Origin: Bryobacterales bacterium
GTDB lineage: Bacteria > Acidobacteriota > Terriglobia > Bryobacterales > Bryobacteraceae
DNA length: 59,134 bases
NCBI GenBank assembly: GCA_016789905.1
Contig: JAEUQC010000105.1
Location: 1 to 59,134, forward strand
Direction of reading: 5' to 3'
Under the pieces are notes generated by a model, which was not told where the DNA came from, did no database searches, and was given only the letters and a program-made list of their open reading frames with translations. Shown here piece after piece: positions 19,994 to 29,183 of this stretch. Within the stretch, counting starts at the first letter, position 1. Every line of letters starts with the position of its first letter. The position numbers and the translations under genes were made by a program.

Positions 19994-20302
19994 TTAGAAA
20001 AGTCCTGGAGGCAAACCCATGCCTCCCAGCATCCCGCTCATCTTCGCCTGCGATTGGTCTTCCACTTTTTTGTACGCTTCGTTTAGCGCGGCCATGATCA
20101 TGTCCTGCAGCATCTCCGCATCACCGGCCGCTTCAGGGTCAATTTTCACTCCCAGACACTTCTTCATTCCATCCATCGTCACAGTGACCATGCCCCCGCC
20201 GGCGCTGGCTTCCACGCGAATCGCGGCAATGTCTTCCTGCAACCGCTGTTGCATTTTCTGGGCCTGTTGCATCATGGCCTGCATATTTCCGGGCAGCTTC
20301 AT
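19994..20302 (-). CDS. ybaB: YbaB/EbfC nucleoid-associated protein
   Basis: A 102-residue protein with a helical, Gln- and Met-rich N-terminus (MQAMMQQAQKMQQRLQED) and a beta core containing GGMVTVTMDGMKKCLGVKIDPEA. A helix-rich C-terminus ends GMGLPPGLF. The family binds DNA as a dimer and sits between dnaX and recR in most bacteria, as here. The start lies 18 nt downstream of the dnaX stop with GGAGG just before it. Confidence 0.96.
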   Translation of the reverse strand: MKLPGNMQAMMQQAQKMQQRLQEDIAAIRVEASAGGGMVTVTMDGMKKCLGVKIDPEAAGDAEMLQDMIMAALNEAYKKVEDQSQAKMSGMLGGMGLPPGLF

Positions 20303-20320
20303 AAAATCCTCCGGGAGTCT

Positions 20321-22150
<1,830 letters not shown>

Positions 22151-22159
22151 AGTTTTAAT

Positions 22160-22266
22160 GCCAGGCCCCGGGTGATCCGCGGCACACGAGCTAAACCACT
22201 ACCGTTGCTTCCTTCCGGACCTGGCGGGGTTTGCAGCCGCCCGTTGCACGAAGCCCGAGACCCAGC
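22160..22266 (-). ncRNA. ffs: Signal recognition particle RNA, small bacterial type (4.5S)
   Basis: On the minus strand this contains the conserved apical core GGTCCGGAAGGAAGCA with the internal loop partner CAGG and GCAAACCCCGCCAGG. The ends pair: GCTGGGTCTCGGG at the 5' side with CCCGGGGCCTGGC at the 3' side (13 bp including G-U pairs and one mismatch), giving a 107-nt hairpin without an Alu domain. It directs Ffh-bound ribosomes to the membrane. A TAAACT about 8 nt upstream could be its -10. Its place directly before dnaX is conserved in several phyla. Confidence 0.93.
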
Positions 22267-22356
22267 AACCGACTAGTTTAACATGCCCCCTCGCGATTTC
22301 TATCAATTTCCGCCCATCCGTTTTCCCCTCTCTTTCGTAGCAGCAAGTGGACGTTT

Positions 22357-23145
22357 ATGAAACACACCACACTCTTTTCCACTCTGGCGCTTGCCGCCCT
22401 CCTCTCCCCGTCCGTTCACGCGGAAACGGCTTATGCCATCAACGGCCGCCAACTCCTCGTCCGCTTCGACACCAACACGCCCGCCTTCACCGACGACTCG
22501 AAGATCATCCGCGGCCTCCAGCCCGGCGAATCGATCCTCGGCATTGATTTCCGGCCCGCGAACGGAACGCTCTATGGGCTCGGCAGCCATAACCGCCTGT
22601 ACACCATCGACGTGAGCACCGGAATCGCCTCTCCTGTCGGCTCGGCGCCATTTGCAACGCCGCTCCAGGGCACCGAGTTCGGCTTCGATTTCAATCCCAC
22701 CGTCGACCGTATCCGCGTTGTCAGCAACACCGGCCAAAACCTCCGTCTCCATCCCGACACTGGCGCTGTCGCGGCCGTCGACGGCCCCCTCAATTCCGAT
22801 TCGATGGCCCCCTATCGTATCGTTGGCGCGGCATACACCAACAGCGTCGCCGGGGCTACCACCACGGTCCTCTACGGCATCGACGCCGAACTCCGCGCCC
22901 TCGTCACGCAGAATCCGCCGAATGACGGCAAACTGAACCCCGTCGGGATGATGAACATCGACATGTCCGAAGTCGCCGGTTTTGACATCTCGCCCAGATC
23001 CGGCGTCGCCTTTGTCGTGGCCCGCGTCCGCGGGTCAGCAATGGCCGCTCTGTGGGAAGTAAATCTCTCCACTGGCGCTACCATGCAACTCGGAACCTTC
23101 GATCGTCTGGATCAGGTCGGCGCGCTGGCAATACCCGGCCGCTAA
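22357..23145 (+). CDS. Secreted DUF4394 protein
   Basis: A 262-residue protein with signal peptide MKHTTLFSTLALAALLSPSVHA. The DUF4394 pattern is clear: AYAINGRQLLVRFDTNTP, ILGIDFRPANGTLYGLGSHNRLYTID, GFDFNPTVDRIRVVSNTGQNLRLHPDTG and an ending with LGTFDRLDQVGALAIPGR. The family forms propeller-like repeats and is often found as an exported domain. Its molecular role is not known. Its stop directly abuts the stop of the convergent gene. Confidence 0.85.
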   Translation: MKHTTLFSTLALAALLSPSVHAETAYAINGRQLLVRFDTNTPAFTDDSKIIRGLQPGESILGIDFRPANGTLYGLGSHNRLYTIDVSTGIASPVGSAPFATPLQGTEFGFDFNPTVDRIRVVSNTGQNLRLHPDTGAVAAVDGPLNSDSMAPYRIVGAAYTNSVAGATTTVLYGIDAELRALVTQNPPNDGKLNPVGMMNIDMSEVAGFDISPRSGVAFVVARVRGSAMAALWEVNLSTGATMQLGTFDRLDQVGALAIPGR

Positions 23146-24120
23146 CTACAGTACGGGGATGATGAGTCCAAACGTCAGGTAGCTGCGCAGTTTGTCGGCG
23201 ATACTCTCGCCCTCCTGCAGCTTCGCCCACCGTACCGACGACTTGTCCCCGCGCTCCGAGAAGAAGCCCACGCCGCCGGTGCGGAACCGCGCGTCGCGCC
23301 ATTGGTCCACCACTCGTCCGCCGATAATCGTCAAAATCCGGTCTCCCACCGCGCGAACCTCATAGGAGTAGAACTCATCCTTGTCGATCTGCACCGGTAT
23401 CGGGAAGTGTTGACGCCGCGACTCCTGCCCCTGGATCACCGAGAAGCGAATGATCTCCGGCCGCACCGCTCCGCCCCGATCTGGAATCGAAAGCTTGGCG
23501 GCATAGTAATTGTTGTGGTTCGGCGCGCGCACCACCCATCCTAATGACTTGCTCTCCACCCGTCCTTCAAACTGGAAGCTGTAGTCGCCAAGGTTCCGCG
23601 ATTCATCCCAGATTCGCAATCCCCCGGGCTTCATCAGTCCATTCTCAAGACGCCATCCCGATAGCCCCGTCCCCGGCGCCGGCAGCCAGTTGCGCAATCC
23701 CGTCTGGAACCGGTCTTCGATCACCAACCCCCCGGAGGCCGTCTTCGGCATCCGGTCGATCACCATTCCAACCAATTGCGATACCGTCCCTTGCCGCGCG
23801 TCGGCCTTGGTCGCCTTCCCTTGTGGCGCCCCGCCCATCCCCGTCTTTTCCAGTATCACCAGCCCGGCAATCGTCAACGCCGCCAGTCCCAACACCGTCG
23901 CCGTCGAGCGAGTCCCGCTCACTGGCGCCTTTTTCTTCGGTATTGCGAACTCGTCGGTGTCCCGCAGCACATCCGCCACCGAGTAGGTGAATTCCCCCAT
24001 CTCCCGCAGGGCGCGGGCGGATCGGGCGGAAAACGCCGTTCGGTGCTGCCTGGAGCAGAACTCTTTATCGACCAGCCGGTGTGTTATCGAAATTGGTTTC
24101 TTACAATAGCGGCAGACCAT
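23146..24120 (-). CDS. Zinc-ribbon membrane protein with an extracytoplasmic LamG/DUF1080-like domain
   Basis: A 324-residue protein with an unusual layout. It has a cytoplasmic N-terminal Cys motif (MVCRYCKKPISITHRLVDKEFCSRQHRTAF, two Cys pairs, the second C-x-x-x-H), one transmembrane helix (about residues 75-95, TVLGLAALTIAGLVILEKTG) and an outer domain. The outer domain reads FQTGLRNWLPAPG, SGWRLENGLMKPGGLRIWDES, YSFQFEGRVESKSLGWVVRA and VRAVGDRILTIIGGRVVDQW, like the concanavalin/DUF1080 sugar-binding fold. The ATG at 24120 is preferred to 24156 because the Cys motif follows it directly and GGGGG lies just upstream. The function is unknown; sensing or carbohydrate binding across the membrane is a guess. 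Confidence 0.6.
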   Translation of the reverse strand: MVCRYCKKPISITHRLVDKEFCSRQHRTAFSARSARALREMGEFTYSVADVLRDTDEFAIPKKKAPVSGTRSTATVLGLAALTIAGLVILEKTGMGGAPQGKATKADARQGTVSQLVGMVIDRMPKTASGGLVIEDRFQTGLRNWLPAPGTGLSGWRLENGLMKPGGLRIWDESRNLGDYSFQFEGRVESKSLGWVVRAPNHNNYYAAKLSIPDRGGAVRPEIIRFSVIQGQESRRQHFPIPVQIDKDEFYSYEVRAVGDRILTIIGGRVVDQWRDARFRTGGVGFFSERGDKSSVRWAKLQEGESIADKLRSYLTFGLIIPVL

Positions 24121-24262
24121 TTTGGCCCCCAATGCTATTCTCACTGAATTCCCCAAAATCCGAACCTAAGTAGGTGACAAAACCCAATGCCCTAAGGGAA
24201 ATGCCTACCTAGCTGGGCCGCCTTGGTACAATGAGATCTCGGCTTCGCAGCACCCCCCTCTG

Positions 24263-25306
24263 ATGATCAAGTCTCTGTACTCCCGGTGGATTAACGACTG
24301 GGAAAAACACCTCTGCTTCCGCTCTACCGACCGTGTTGTCCGCCCCTTCGAATGGGGACTCGACTATGCCGAACGCTGGCCCGTCGCCTACCGCCTTCCC
24401 TACGGCGGCGAGGGCCCCGAAAAATGGCTCCGCGAACTCAACCGGCTCGCCATCGAGTACTCCGACGAATTCTACGGCTACGTACCCCCATCCGATTTCC
24501 GGCTCGAAGGCGGGTTCGTTCGGTTCCAATCCCCCGCCCCCAGCCCGCACCCGGCCAATAACGTCGTCCACGGCCAGTGGTTCCCCGCCGAAAAGCACAA
24601 CGGCAAAGCCGTCATCGTGCTGCCCCACTGGAACGCCAGCCAGAATCAGCACGGCGGTCTTTGCCAGGGCCTGGCCAAGTTCGGTCTTTCCGCCGTCAGG
24701 CTCAGTCTGCCCTATCACGATTTCCGCATGCCCGCCGAACTCCGCCGCGCCGATTACGCGATGTCCTCCAACATCGCCCGCACCATCGACGCCACTCGCC
24801 AGGCGGTCATCGACATCCGCGCCACCATCGATTGGCTCCACCAGATGGGCTACCACCGAATCGGAATCTGCGGAACCTCCATCGGCTCCTGCTACGCCTG
24901 TCTGGCCTCCGCGCACGACTCCCGCATCAACGTCAACGTCTTCAACCACTGCTCCACCTATGTCGCCGATGTCGTCTGGACCGGGCTTTCCACCATTCAC
25001 GTCAAGCAGGGCCTCCAGGACCATCTCACCCTCGAACAGTTGCGGCCGCTTTGGAACGCCATCAGCCCCGTCAACTTCCTCGACAAGCTGGCCACCCACA
25101 AAGACAAACGGTCCATCTTCATCTACACCGAATACGACACGACGTTTATACCCAGCCTTTCCCAGGACATCGTCCGCGAGGTCCAACAGCGGGGTATTGC
25201 CAACAAAGTCGTCGTCCTCCCCTGTGGCCACTACACCATGGGCGAAACACCGTTCAAGTTCATGGACGGCTACCACATCATCAACTTCCTGAAGCGAAAT
25301 CTGTGA
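24263..25306 (+). CDS. ABHD18-like alpha/beta hydrolase
   Basis: A 347-residue protein matching the abhydrolase-domain-18 family. The N-terminal MIKSLYSRWINDWEKHLCFR is followed by the core VIVLPHWNASQNQHGGLC, the nucleophile elbow CGTSIGSC (Ser206), a likely acid in YTEYDTTF and the His in PCGHYTMGETPF. No signal peptide is present. Human ABHD18 is poorly characterised and bacterial members have no assigned substrate. Its stop overlaps the NUDIX start (GTGA), so the two are translationally coupled. A TACAAT at 24227-24232 could be its -10. Confidence 0.8.
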   Translation: MIKSLYSRWINDWEKHLCFRSTDRVVRPFEWGLDYAERWPVAYRLPYGGEGPEKWLRELNRLAIEYSDEFYGYVPPSDFRLEGGFVRFQSPAPSPHPANNVVHGQWFPAEKHNGKAVIVLPHWNASQNQHGGLCQGLAKFGLSAVRLSLPYHDFRMPAELRRADYAMSSNIARTIDATRQAVIDIRATIDWLHQMGYHRIGICGTSIGSCYACLASAHDSRINVNVFNHCSTYVADVVWTGLSTIHVKQGLQDHLTLEQLRPLWNAISPVNFLDKLATHKDKRSIFIYTEYDTTFIPSLSQDIVREVQQRGIANKVVVLPCGHYTMGETPFKFMDGYHIINFLKRNL

Positions 25307-25854
25307 TCGATATCCCCTCGCTCGTGCTTCTCATCTCGGAATGGCGCGACCCCTCGGACGGCGAAGCCCAGAAGAGCCAGGAACTCTGCCTGGGCATGTT
25401 GCGGGAAACCCCATGCCCGCTGGCGCGGGACCAGTTCACGCCGGGCCACATTACCGGCACGGCTTGCATCCTCCACCCTTCCCGCAGCTCTGTGCTCCTC
25501 GTACATCACAAAAAGTTGAACCGGTGGCTGCTCCCCGGCGGTCATGTCGAATCCGGCCTCGACCGCTGTGTCTCCGAAACCGCCCGCCGCGAAGCGGAAG
25601 AGGAAGCAGGCGCGCAGATCGATACGGCCTTGCCGCCCATGCTCGTCGGCATCGATGTCCACGGCATTCCCGCCCGAAAGAAAGAGCCGTTCCATCTCCA
25701 CCACGACTTGATCTTCGGCTTTCGAGCCCTCTCAGAGAGCTTCACCGCCTCCGACGAGGTGCGCGGCCTCGTCTGGTGCGCCTTGGATCAGTTTGACAAC
25801 TATCAACTCCCAGCCCCCATCCAGCGCGCGGTCATGCGTTCGCTGCAACGCTAA
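25303..25854 (+). CDS. NUDIX hydrolase
   Basis: A 183-residue protein. The Nudix box lies in LLPGGHVESGLDRCVSETAR followed by REAEEEAG, with the catalytic REAEEEAG core intact but two extra residues between the Gly and the helix. The N-terminal 40 residues form an extra helical part. NUDIX enzymes cleave nucleoside diphosphates linked to another group; the substrate is unknown. The GTG at 25303 overlaps the stop of the ABHD18-like gene by 4 nt, which decides the start even though the frame is open upstream. Confidence 0.85.
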   Translation: MIDIPSLVLLISEWRDPSDGEAQKSQELCLGMLRETPCPLARDQFTPGHITGTACILHPSRSSVLLVHHKKLNRWLLPGGHVESGLDRCVSETARREAEEEAGAQIDTALPPMLVGIDVHGIPARKKEPFHLHHDLIFGFRALSESFTASDEVRGLVWCALDQFDNYQLPAPIQRAVMRSLQR

Positions 25855-25902
25855 AATCGAGGGAACTTTCCGTCCCCGCCGCGCATACTCTATGGACAGC
25901 CC

Positions 25903-26496
25903 ATGTGGAACCGGTGGACCAGGACACAACCCGGCTTGCTTGCCGCGCAAAGCGACGAATCGCTCCTGCCCGCGCTCGCCCGGGGCGATGAAGAGGCCTT
26001 CCTTGCCGTCTACCGCCGTCGCCAGTCCTCCGTCTTTCGCTACGCCTTGCACGTAAGCGGTGATGCCGATGTGGCCGCGGAGGCCGTGCAGGAGACCTTT
26101 ATGGCCCTCCTCCGCGACGCCTCCCGCCTGGACCCATCCCGCGGCACCCTCATCGCCTGGCTGTTCGCCGTGGCCCGGAATCAGGTCTTGCGCCAACTCC
26201 GGTCACGCAATCAGCATCTCTCTCTCGACGATGACGAACAGGCCGAACCCGCCGCCGCCGGCTGCGTGCTGGCCGATCTGGAACAGGAACAGCTCTCCGT
26301 CCGCGTGCGGGAGATGATGGCGACATTGCCCGCCGTGTATCGCGAAGTGCTCGTGCTCTGCGATATGCAGGACCTATCTTATGAAGAAGTCGCCGCCATC
26401 GCCGGATGCCCCACTGGCACCGTGCGTTCCCGGCTGCATCGCGCCCGCGCCTTGTTGGCCGGCAAACTGAGACCGCTTGTAAGGACCCCATCATGA
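25903..26496 (+). CDS. ECF-type RNA polymerase sigma factor
   Basis: A 197-residue sigma-70-family factor with region 2 (ALARGDEEAFLAVYRRRQSSVFRYAL ... AEAVQETFMALLRDA ... WLFAVARNQVLRQLR) and region 4 (LPAVYREVLVLCDMQDLSYEEVAAIAGCPTGTVRSRLHRAR). There is no C-terminal SnoaL or extra domain. The next gene overlaps by 4 nt (ATGA), the usual place for an anti-sigma factor. It probably controls an envelope-related regulon. Confidence 0.92.
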   Translation: MWNRWTRTQPGLLAAQSDESLLPALARGDEEAFLAVYRRRQSSVFRYALHVSGDADVAAEAVQETFMALLRDASRLDPSRGTLIAWLFAVARNQVLRQLRSRNQHLSLDDDEQAEPAAAGCVLADLEQEQLSVRVREMMATLPAVYREVLVLCDMQDLSYEEVAAIAGCPTGTVRSRLHRARALLAGKLRPLVRTPS

Positions 26497-27041
26497 CAAC
26501 GGACGAACAACGCCTGCGCGCCGCGCTCGCCGCGGCCGCCAAATCCGATGGTTTGCACACGCCCGCGCATGTCGAACGCGCCCTCCTTGCCGGCCTGCGC
26601 CGTGGCAGATTCCGCCGCACCGCCACCCGCCTCACTGTCGGCGGGGCCATCGCCGCCGCCCTGCTGCTCGGGTTGCTGTTCAATAGGCCGGTGGCGCCCC
26701 CCGCCCCCCCTGTCGCCAGAATAGAAGTCCCAGCGCCAATACTCGCCGCCGTTCCATCCCCGCCGCCCCCGCCGGCGCCCGCGCCCCGCCGCGCCCCGCG
26801 CCGCGCCGTACGTCCGCCCGCCGTCCCGCAACAAAGCGAATTCATTCCCGTCGGTGCCTGGCAGGCCATTGAACCTATGGAACGCGGAAGCATCATCCGG
26901 GTCCGCTTGCCGAAATCGTCTCTGCCAGGCTTGGGAATCCCGGTAAGTCCGGATCGTTGGCATGAGTCCATTCCGGCTGACGTTGTCTTGGGGGAGGACG
27001 GCACTATGCGCGCCGTTCGTTTTGTCAGTACCAGGTATTAG
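26493..27041 (+). CDS. Single-pass membrane protein, candidate atypical anti-sigma factor
   Basis: A 182-residue protein coupled to the sigma gene by an ATGA overlap. It has a short cytoplasmic part (about residues 1-46, helical, TPAHVERALLAGLRRGRFRRT), one transmembrane helix (about 47-64), a Pro/Ala/Arg-rich linker (65-105) and a C-terminal extracytoplasmic domain (IRVRLPKSSLPGLGIPVSPDRW ... ADVVLGEDGTMRAVRFV). It contains no Cys, so the HxxxCxxC zinc anti-sigma motif is absent. Position and topology point to sigma control, but the domain is not a recognised anti-sigma domain. A simple envelope protein is the alternative. Confidence 0.65.
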   Translation: MTTDEQRLRAALAAAAKSDGLHTPAHVERALLAGLRRGRFRRTATRLTVGGAIAAALLLGLLFNRPVAPPAPPVARIEVPAPILAAVPSPPPPPAPAPRRAPRRAVRPPAVPQQSEFIPVGAWQAIEPMERGSIIRVRLPKSSLPGLGIPVSPDRWHESIPADVVLGEDGTMRAVRFVSTRY

Positions 27042-27057
27042 TGTGGAAAGGAAGCAT

Positions 27058-28083
27058 ATGAATCGATCTCTCATTGTCGCCGCTCTGTCCTGCGCCGCCC
27101 TGCTCGCGCAAGGCCCGCAGGTCGTTGAAGAAAAGCAGATCCGCGTCTTCGCCGCCCCGGCCGTGCATGGCCCCGGCGCCGGCGCCTTCACTTGGATGAG
27201 TGCCGAAACTGGCTTTGAAGCCGCTCTCGTCAAAGGCGTCCCCTTCACCGGCGATTTCGTCACCGAAACCACTCAGTCGCTCGCCGACGGCAATCGCATC
27301 AGGAGCACCAACACCACCTCCTACGCCCGCGATGGCGAAGGCCGCACCCGCCGGGAAATCACCGTCAATATGCTCGGCGCCCTCACCGGCGCTGCGGCGC
27401 ACCGCACTGTTTTTATCAACGATCCAGTCTCCAAGATCGACTATGTGCTGGACCCGCAATCCAAAACCGCACGCAAAATCAACATCGGCGCCATCTCCGC
27501 GGCCGCCATTGGTGAAGCGAAAAACCTCCGCCGGGAAATCGTCGTCCACGACACCGGCGCCCAAAAACCCGGTTCCACCATGGTGTTTGAGCGCAGGGTC
27601 GAAGGCGGGAAAGAGGTCACCGTCAACCACGTCGGCCCGGAGCGGATGCCGCTCCCGCCGGGCATCGTCATGCATGACGGCGCCAGTGCCGTCATCAGCC
27701 AGGGCATTTCCATCGCCAATGCCGGCCCGGGCGCGTCCGCCGGCAACACGAACTACAAAAACGAACCGCTCGGCAAACGCATAATTGAAGGCGTGGAAGC
27801 GGACGGTACCCGCACCACCCTCACTATTCCCGCCGGCCAGATTGGCAACGAACGCGCTCTCGATACGGTCTCCGAGCGCTGGTTCTCAAACGAGTTGAAA
27901 ACCGTCGTCCTCACCACTCGTAAGGACCCCCGCACCGGCGAAAGCACCTATAAGCTCACGAACCTGCGCCGTGGCGAACCCGCCCGCCATTTGTTTGAAC
28001 TGCCGCCGGACTACAAAGTAGTCACCGAAGACAACGTCGGCCCGAACGTTTTCCGTATGCGCCTCGACAGAAAGCAGGAGTAG
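27058..28083 (+). CDS. Secreted protein of unknown function, downstream of the ECF sigma pair
   Basis: A 341-residue protein with signal peptide MNRSLIVAALSCAALLAQG. The body is rich in beta strands and contains repeated lipid/carrier-like segments (SLADGNRIRSTNTTSYARDGEGRTRREI, FINDPVSKIDYVLDPQSKTARKI, KRIIEGVEADGTRTTLTIPAGQIGNERALDTVSERWFSNELKTVV). The last part is similar to acidobacterial proteins seen next to sigma factors. I do not recognise a named domain; an RseB-like sensor role is only suggested by the gene order. GGAAAGGAAG precedes the ATG. Confidence 0.7.
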   Translation: MNRSLIVAALSCAALLAQGPQVVEEKQIRVFAAPAVHGPGAGAFTWMSAETGFEAALVKGVPFTGDFVTETTQSLADGNRIRSTNTTSYARDGEGRTRREITVNMLGALTGAAAHRTVFINDPVSKIDYVLDPQSKTARKINIGAISAAAIGEAKNLRREIVVHDTGAQKPGSTMVFERRVEGGKEVTVNHVGPERMPLPPGIVMHDGASAVISQGISIANAGPGASAGNTNYKNEPLGKRIIEGVEADGTRTTLTIPAGQIGNERALDTVSERWFSNELKTVVLTTRKDPRTGESTYKLTNLRRGEPARHLFELPPDYKVVTEDNVGPNVFRMRLDRKQE

Positions 28084-28089
28084 TCTCGT

Positions 28090-28095
28090 TAAAAT
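28090..28095 (+). promoter_or_regulatory. Putative -10 element (TAAAAT) for the DUF2721 gene
   Basis: TAAAAT ends 6 nt before the GTG at 28102, directly after the preceding stop codon. Confidence 0.4.
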
Positions 28096-28101
28096 AAAAG
28101 G

Positions 28102-28641
28102 GTGGTGAACCTGCCCAACATCTTGACGGATCCGGAATTGTTCACGCTCTCCAAAGGGCTGGCGGTACTTACCTCTATGATTACCCCGGCCCTTTTGCTT
28201 TCCGCTTCCGGAACGTTCATTCTCTCCACTTCGAACCGCCTGGGACGTTGTGTCGATCGGATTCGCCGAATCTCCGAGCAGTTGGAATATCAAATCGATC
28301 CAGCCACGCACAAGCCGCTTAGCCCCGAACGCATCGCCATGCTCCTTCGTATGTTGGATTACAGCGGCCGCCGCGCCCGCATGCTCGCCCGCGTCATGAT
28401 CAGTTTCTATTTCGCCGCCGGCGCCTTCGTCGCCACCAGCGTCGCCATCGGCGTCGCGTCGCTTTTCGTCGACAGGCTGAGTTGGCTCCCCGTCTCCCTC
28501 GGCATCACCGGCGCGCTGTTCATGAGTTACGGTGGCTTCCGGCTCATCCTGGAGGCACGCCTCTCGCAGGAAAGTCTGCTGGAAGAAATTGACTACGTCG
28601 ACAAAACCGCGCTGAAACACTCCGTGCCAGGGGATCGCTAA
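28102..28641 (+). CDS. DUF2721 family membrane protein
   Basis: A 179-residue membrane protein with three predicted helices (about 17-40, 100-122 and 130-150). The conserved segment LTSMITPALLLSASGTFILSTSNRLGRCVDRIR is the DUF2721 signature. The basic loop with LLRMLDYSGRRARMLARVMI precedes helix 2. The function of the family is unknown. The start is a GTG with a -10-like hexamer immediately upstream. The stop overlaps the next start (TAATG). Confidence 0.8.
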   Translation: MVNLPNILTDPELFTLSKGLAVLTSMITPALLLSASGTFILSTSNRLGRCVDRIRRISEQLEYQIDPATHKPLSPERIAMLLRMLDYSGRRARMLARVMISFYFAAGAFVATSVAIGVASLFVDRLSWLPVSLGITGALFMSYGGFRLILEARLSQESLLEEIDYVDKTALKHSVPGDR

Positions 28642-29183
28642 TGGCGTCTCTGGAACTCGAAGACTACGCCCGCCAAATCGATTCCGTCATCGCCGCCGCC
28701 CAGGCACTGGTCGACAATCATTCCCTTGCCGATTTAACTCGTCCCGCGCCCGCCGGCGGTTGGTCCGCCGTCGAATGTATTGACCACATCGCCGTAACGC
28801 TCGAAAAATACTTACCGGTCCTCCGCGCGGCTCTCGAAGCCGGCAAGCACAGCAAAGGCGAGGGCCCGTTTCAATACGGCCTTCTGGCGCGCATGTTCCT
28901 CTGGGTTCTGGAACCCCCCGTCCGCATGCGCGTTAAGGCCCCCTCCGTGTTTGCGCCCCGTCCTCAACCAGAGCCGCAGGCGGTCTTGCGCAACTACATC
29001 GCCCGGCACAACGAGTTGCAGTCGCTCCTCTTGCTCGCCCGCGGTCTGGACATTGCCGCCATCCGCCTCGCTTCACCCGCCACCCCGAAGCTAAAACTCC
29101 CGGCCGGGGCCGTGTTCGGAATTCTCACGGCCCACGCCCGGCGTCATTTGTGGCAAGCCCGCCGCGCGCTTAACGAGTCCTGA
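28641..29183 (+). CDS. DinB-like (DfsB/YfiT) four-helix protein
   Basis: A 180-residue DinB-superfamily protein. The helical bundle shows WSAVECIDHIAVTLEKYLPVL with the metal-binding His, and a late His pair in ILTAHARRHLWQARRA. These proteins often bind a metal and may transfer or hydrolyse thiols; no specific reaction is implied here. Start and preceding stop overlap by 1 nt, so it is coupled to the DUF2721 gene. Its 3' end overlaps the convergent tex gene by 14 nt. Confidence 0.85.
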   Translation: MASLELEDYARQIDSVIAAAQALVDNHSLADLTRPAPAGGWSAVECIDHIAVTLEKYLPVLRAALEAGKHSKGEGPFQYGLLARMFLWVLEPPVRMRVKAPSVFAPRPQPEPQAVLRNYIARHNELQSLLLLARGLDIAAIRLASPATPKLKLPAGAVFGILTAHARRHLWQARRALNES

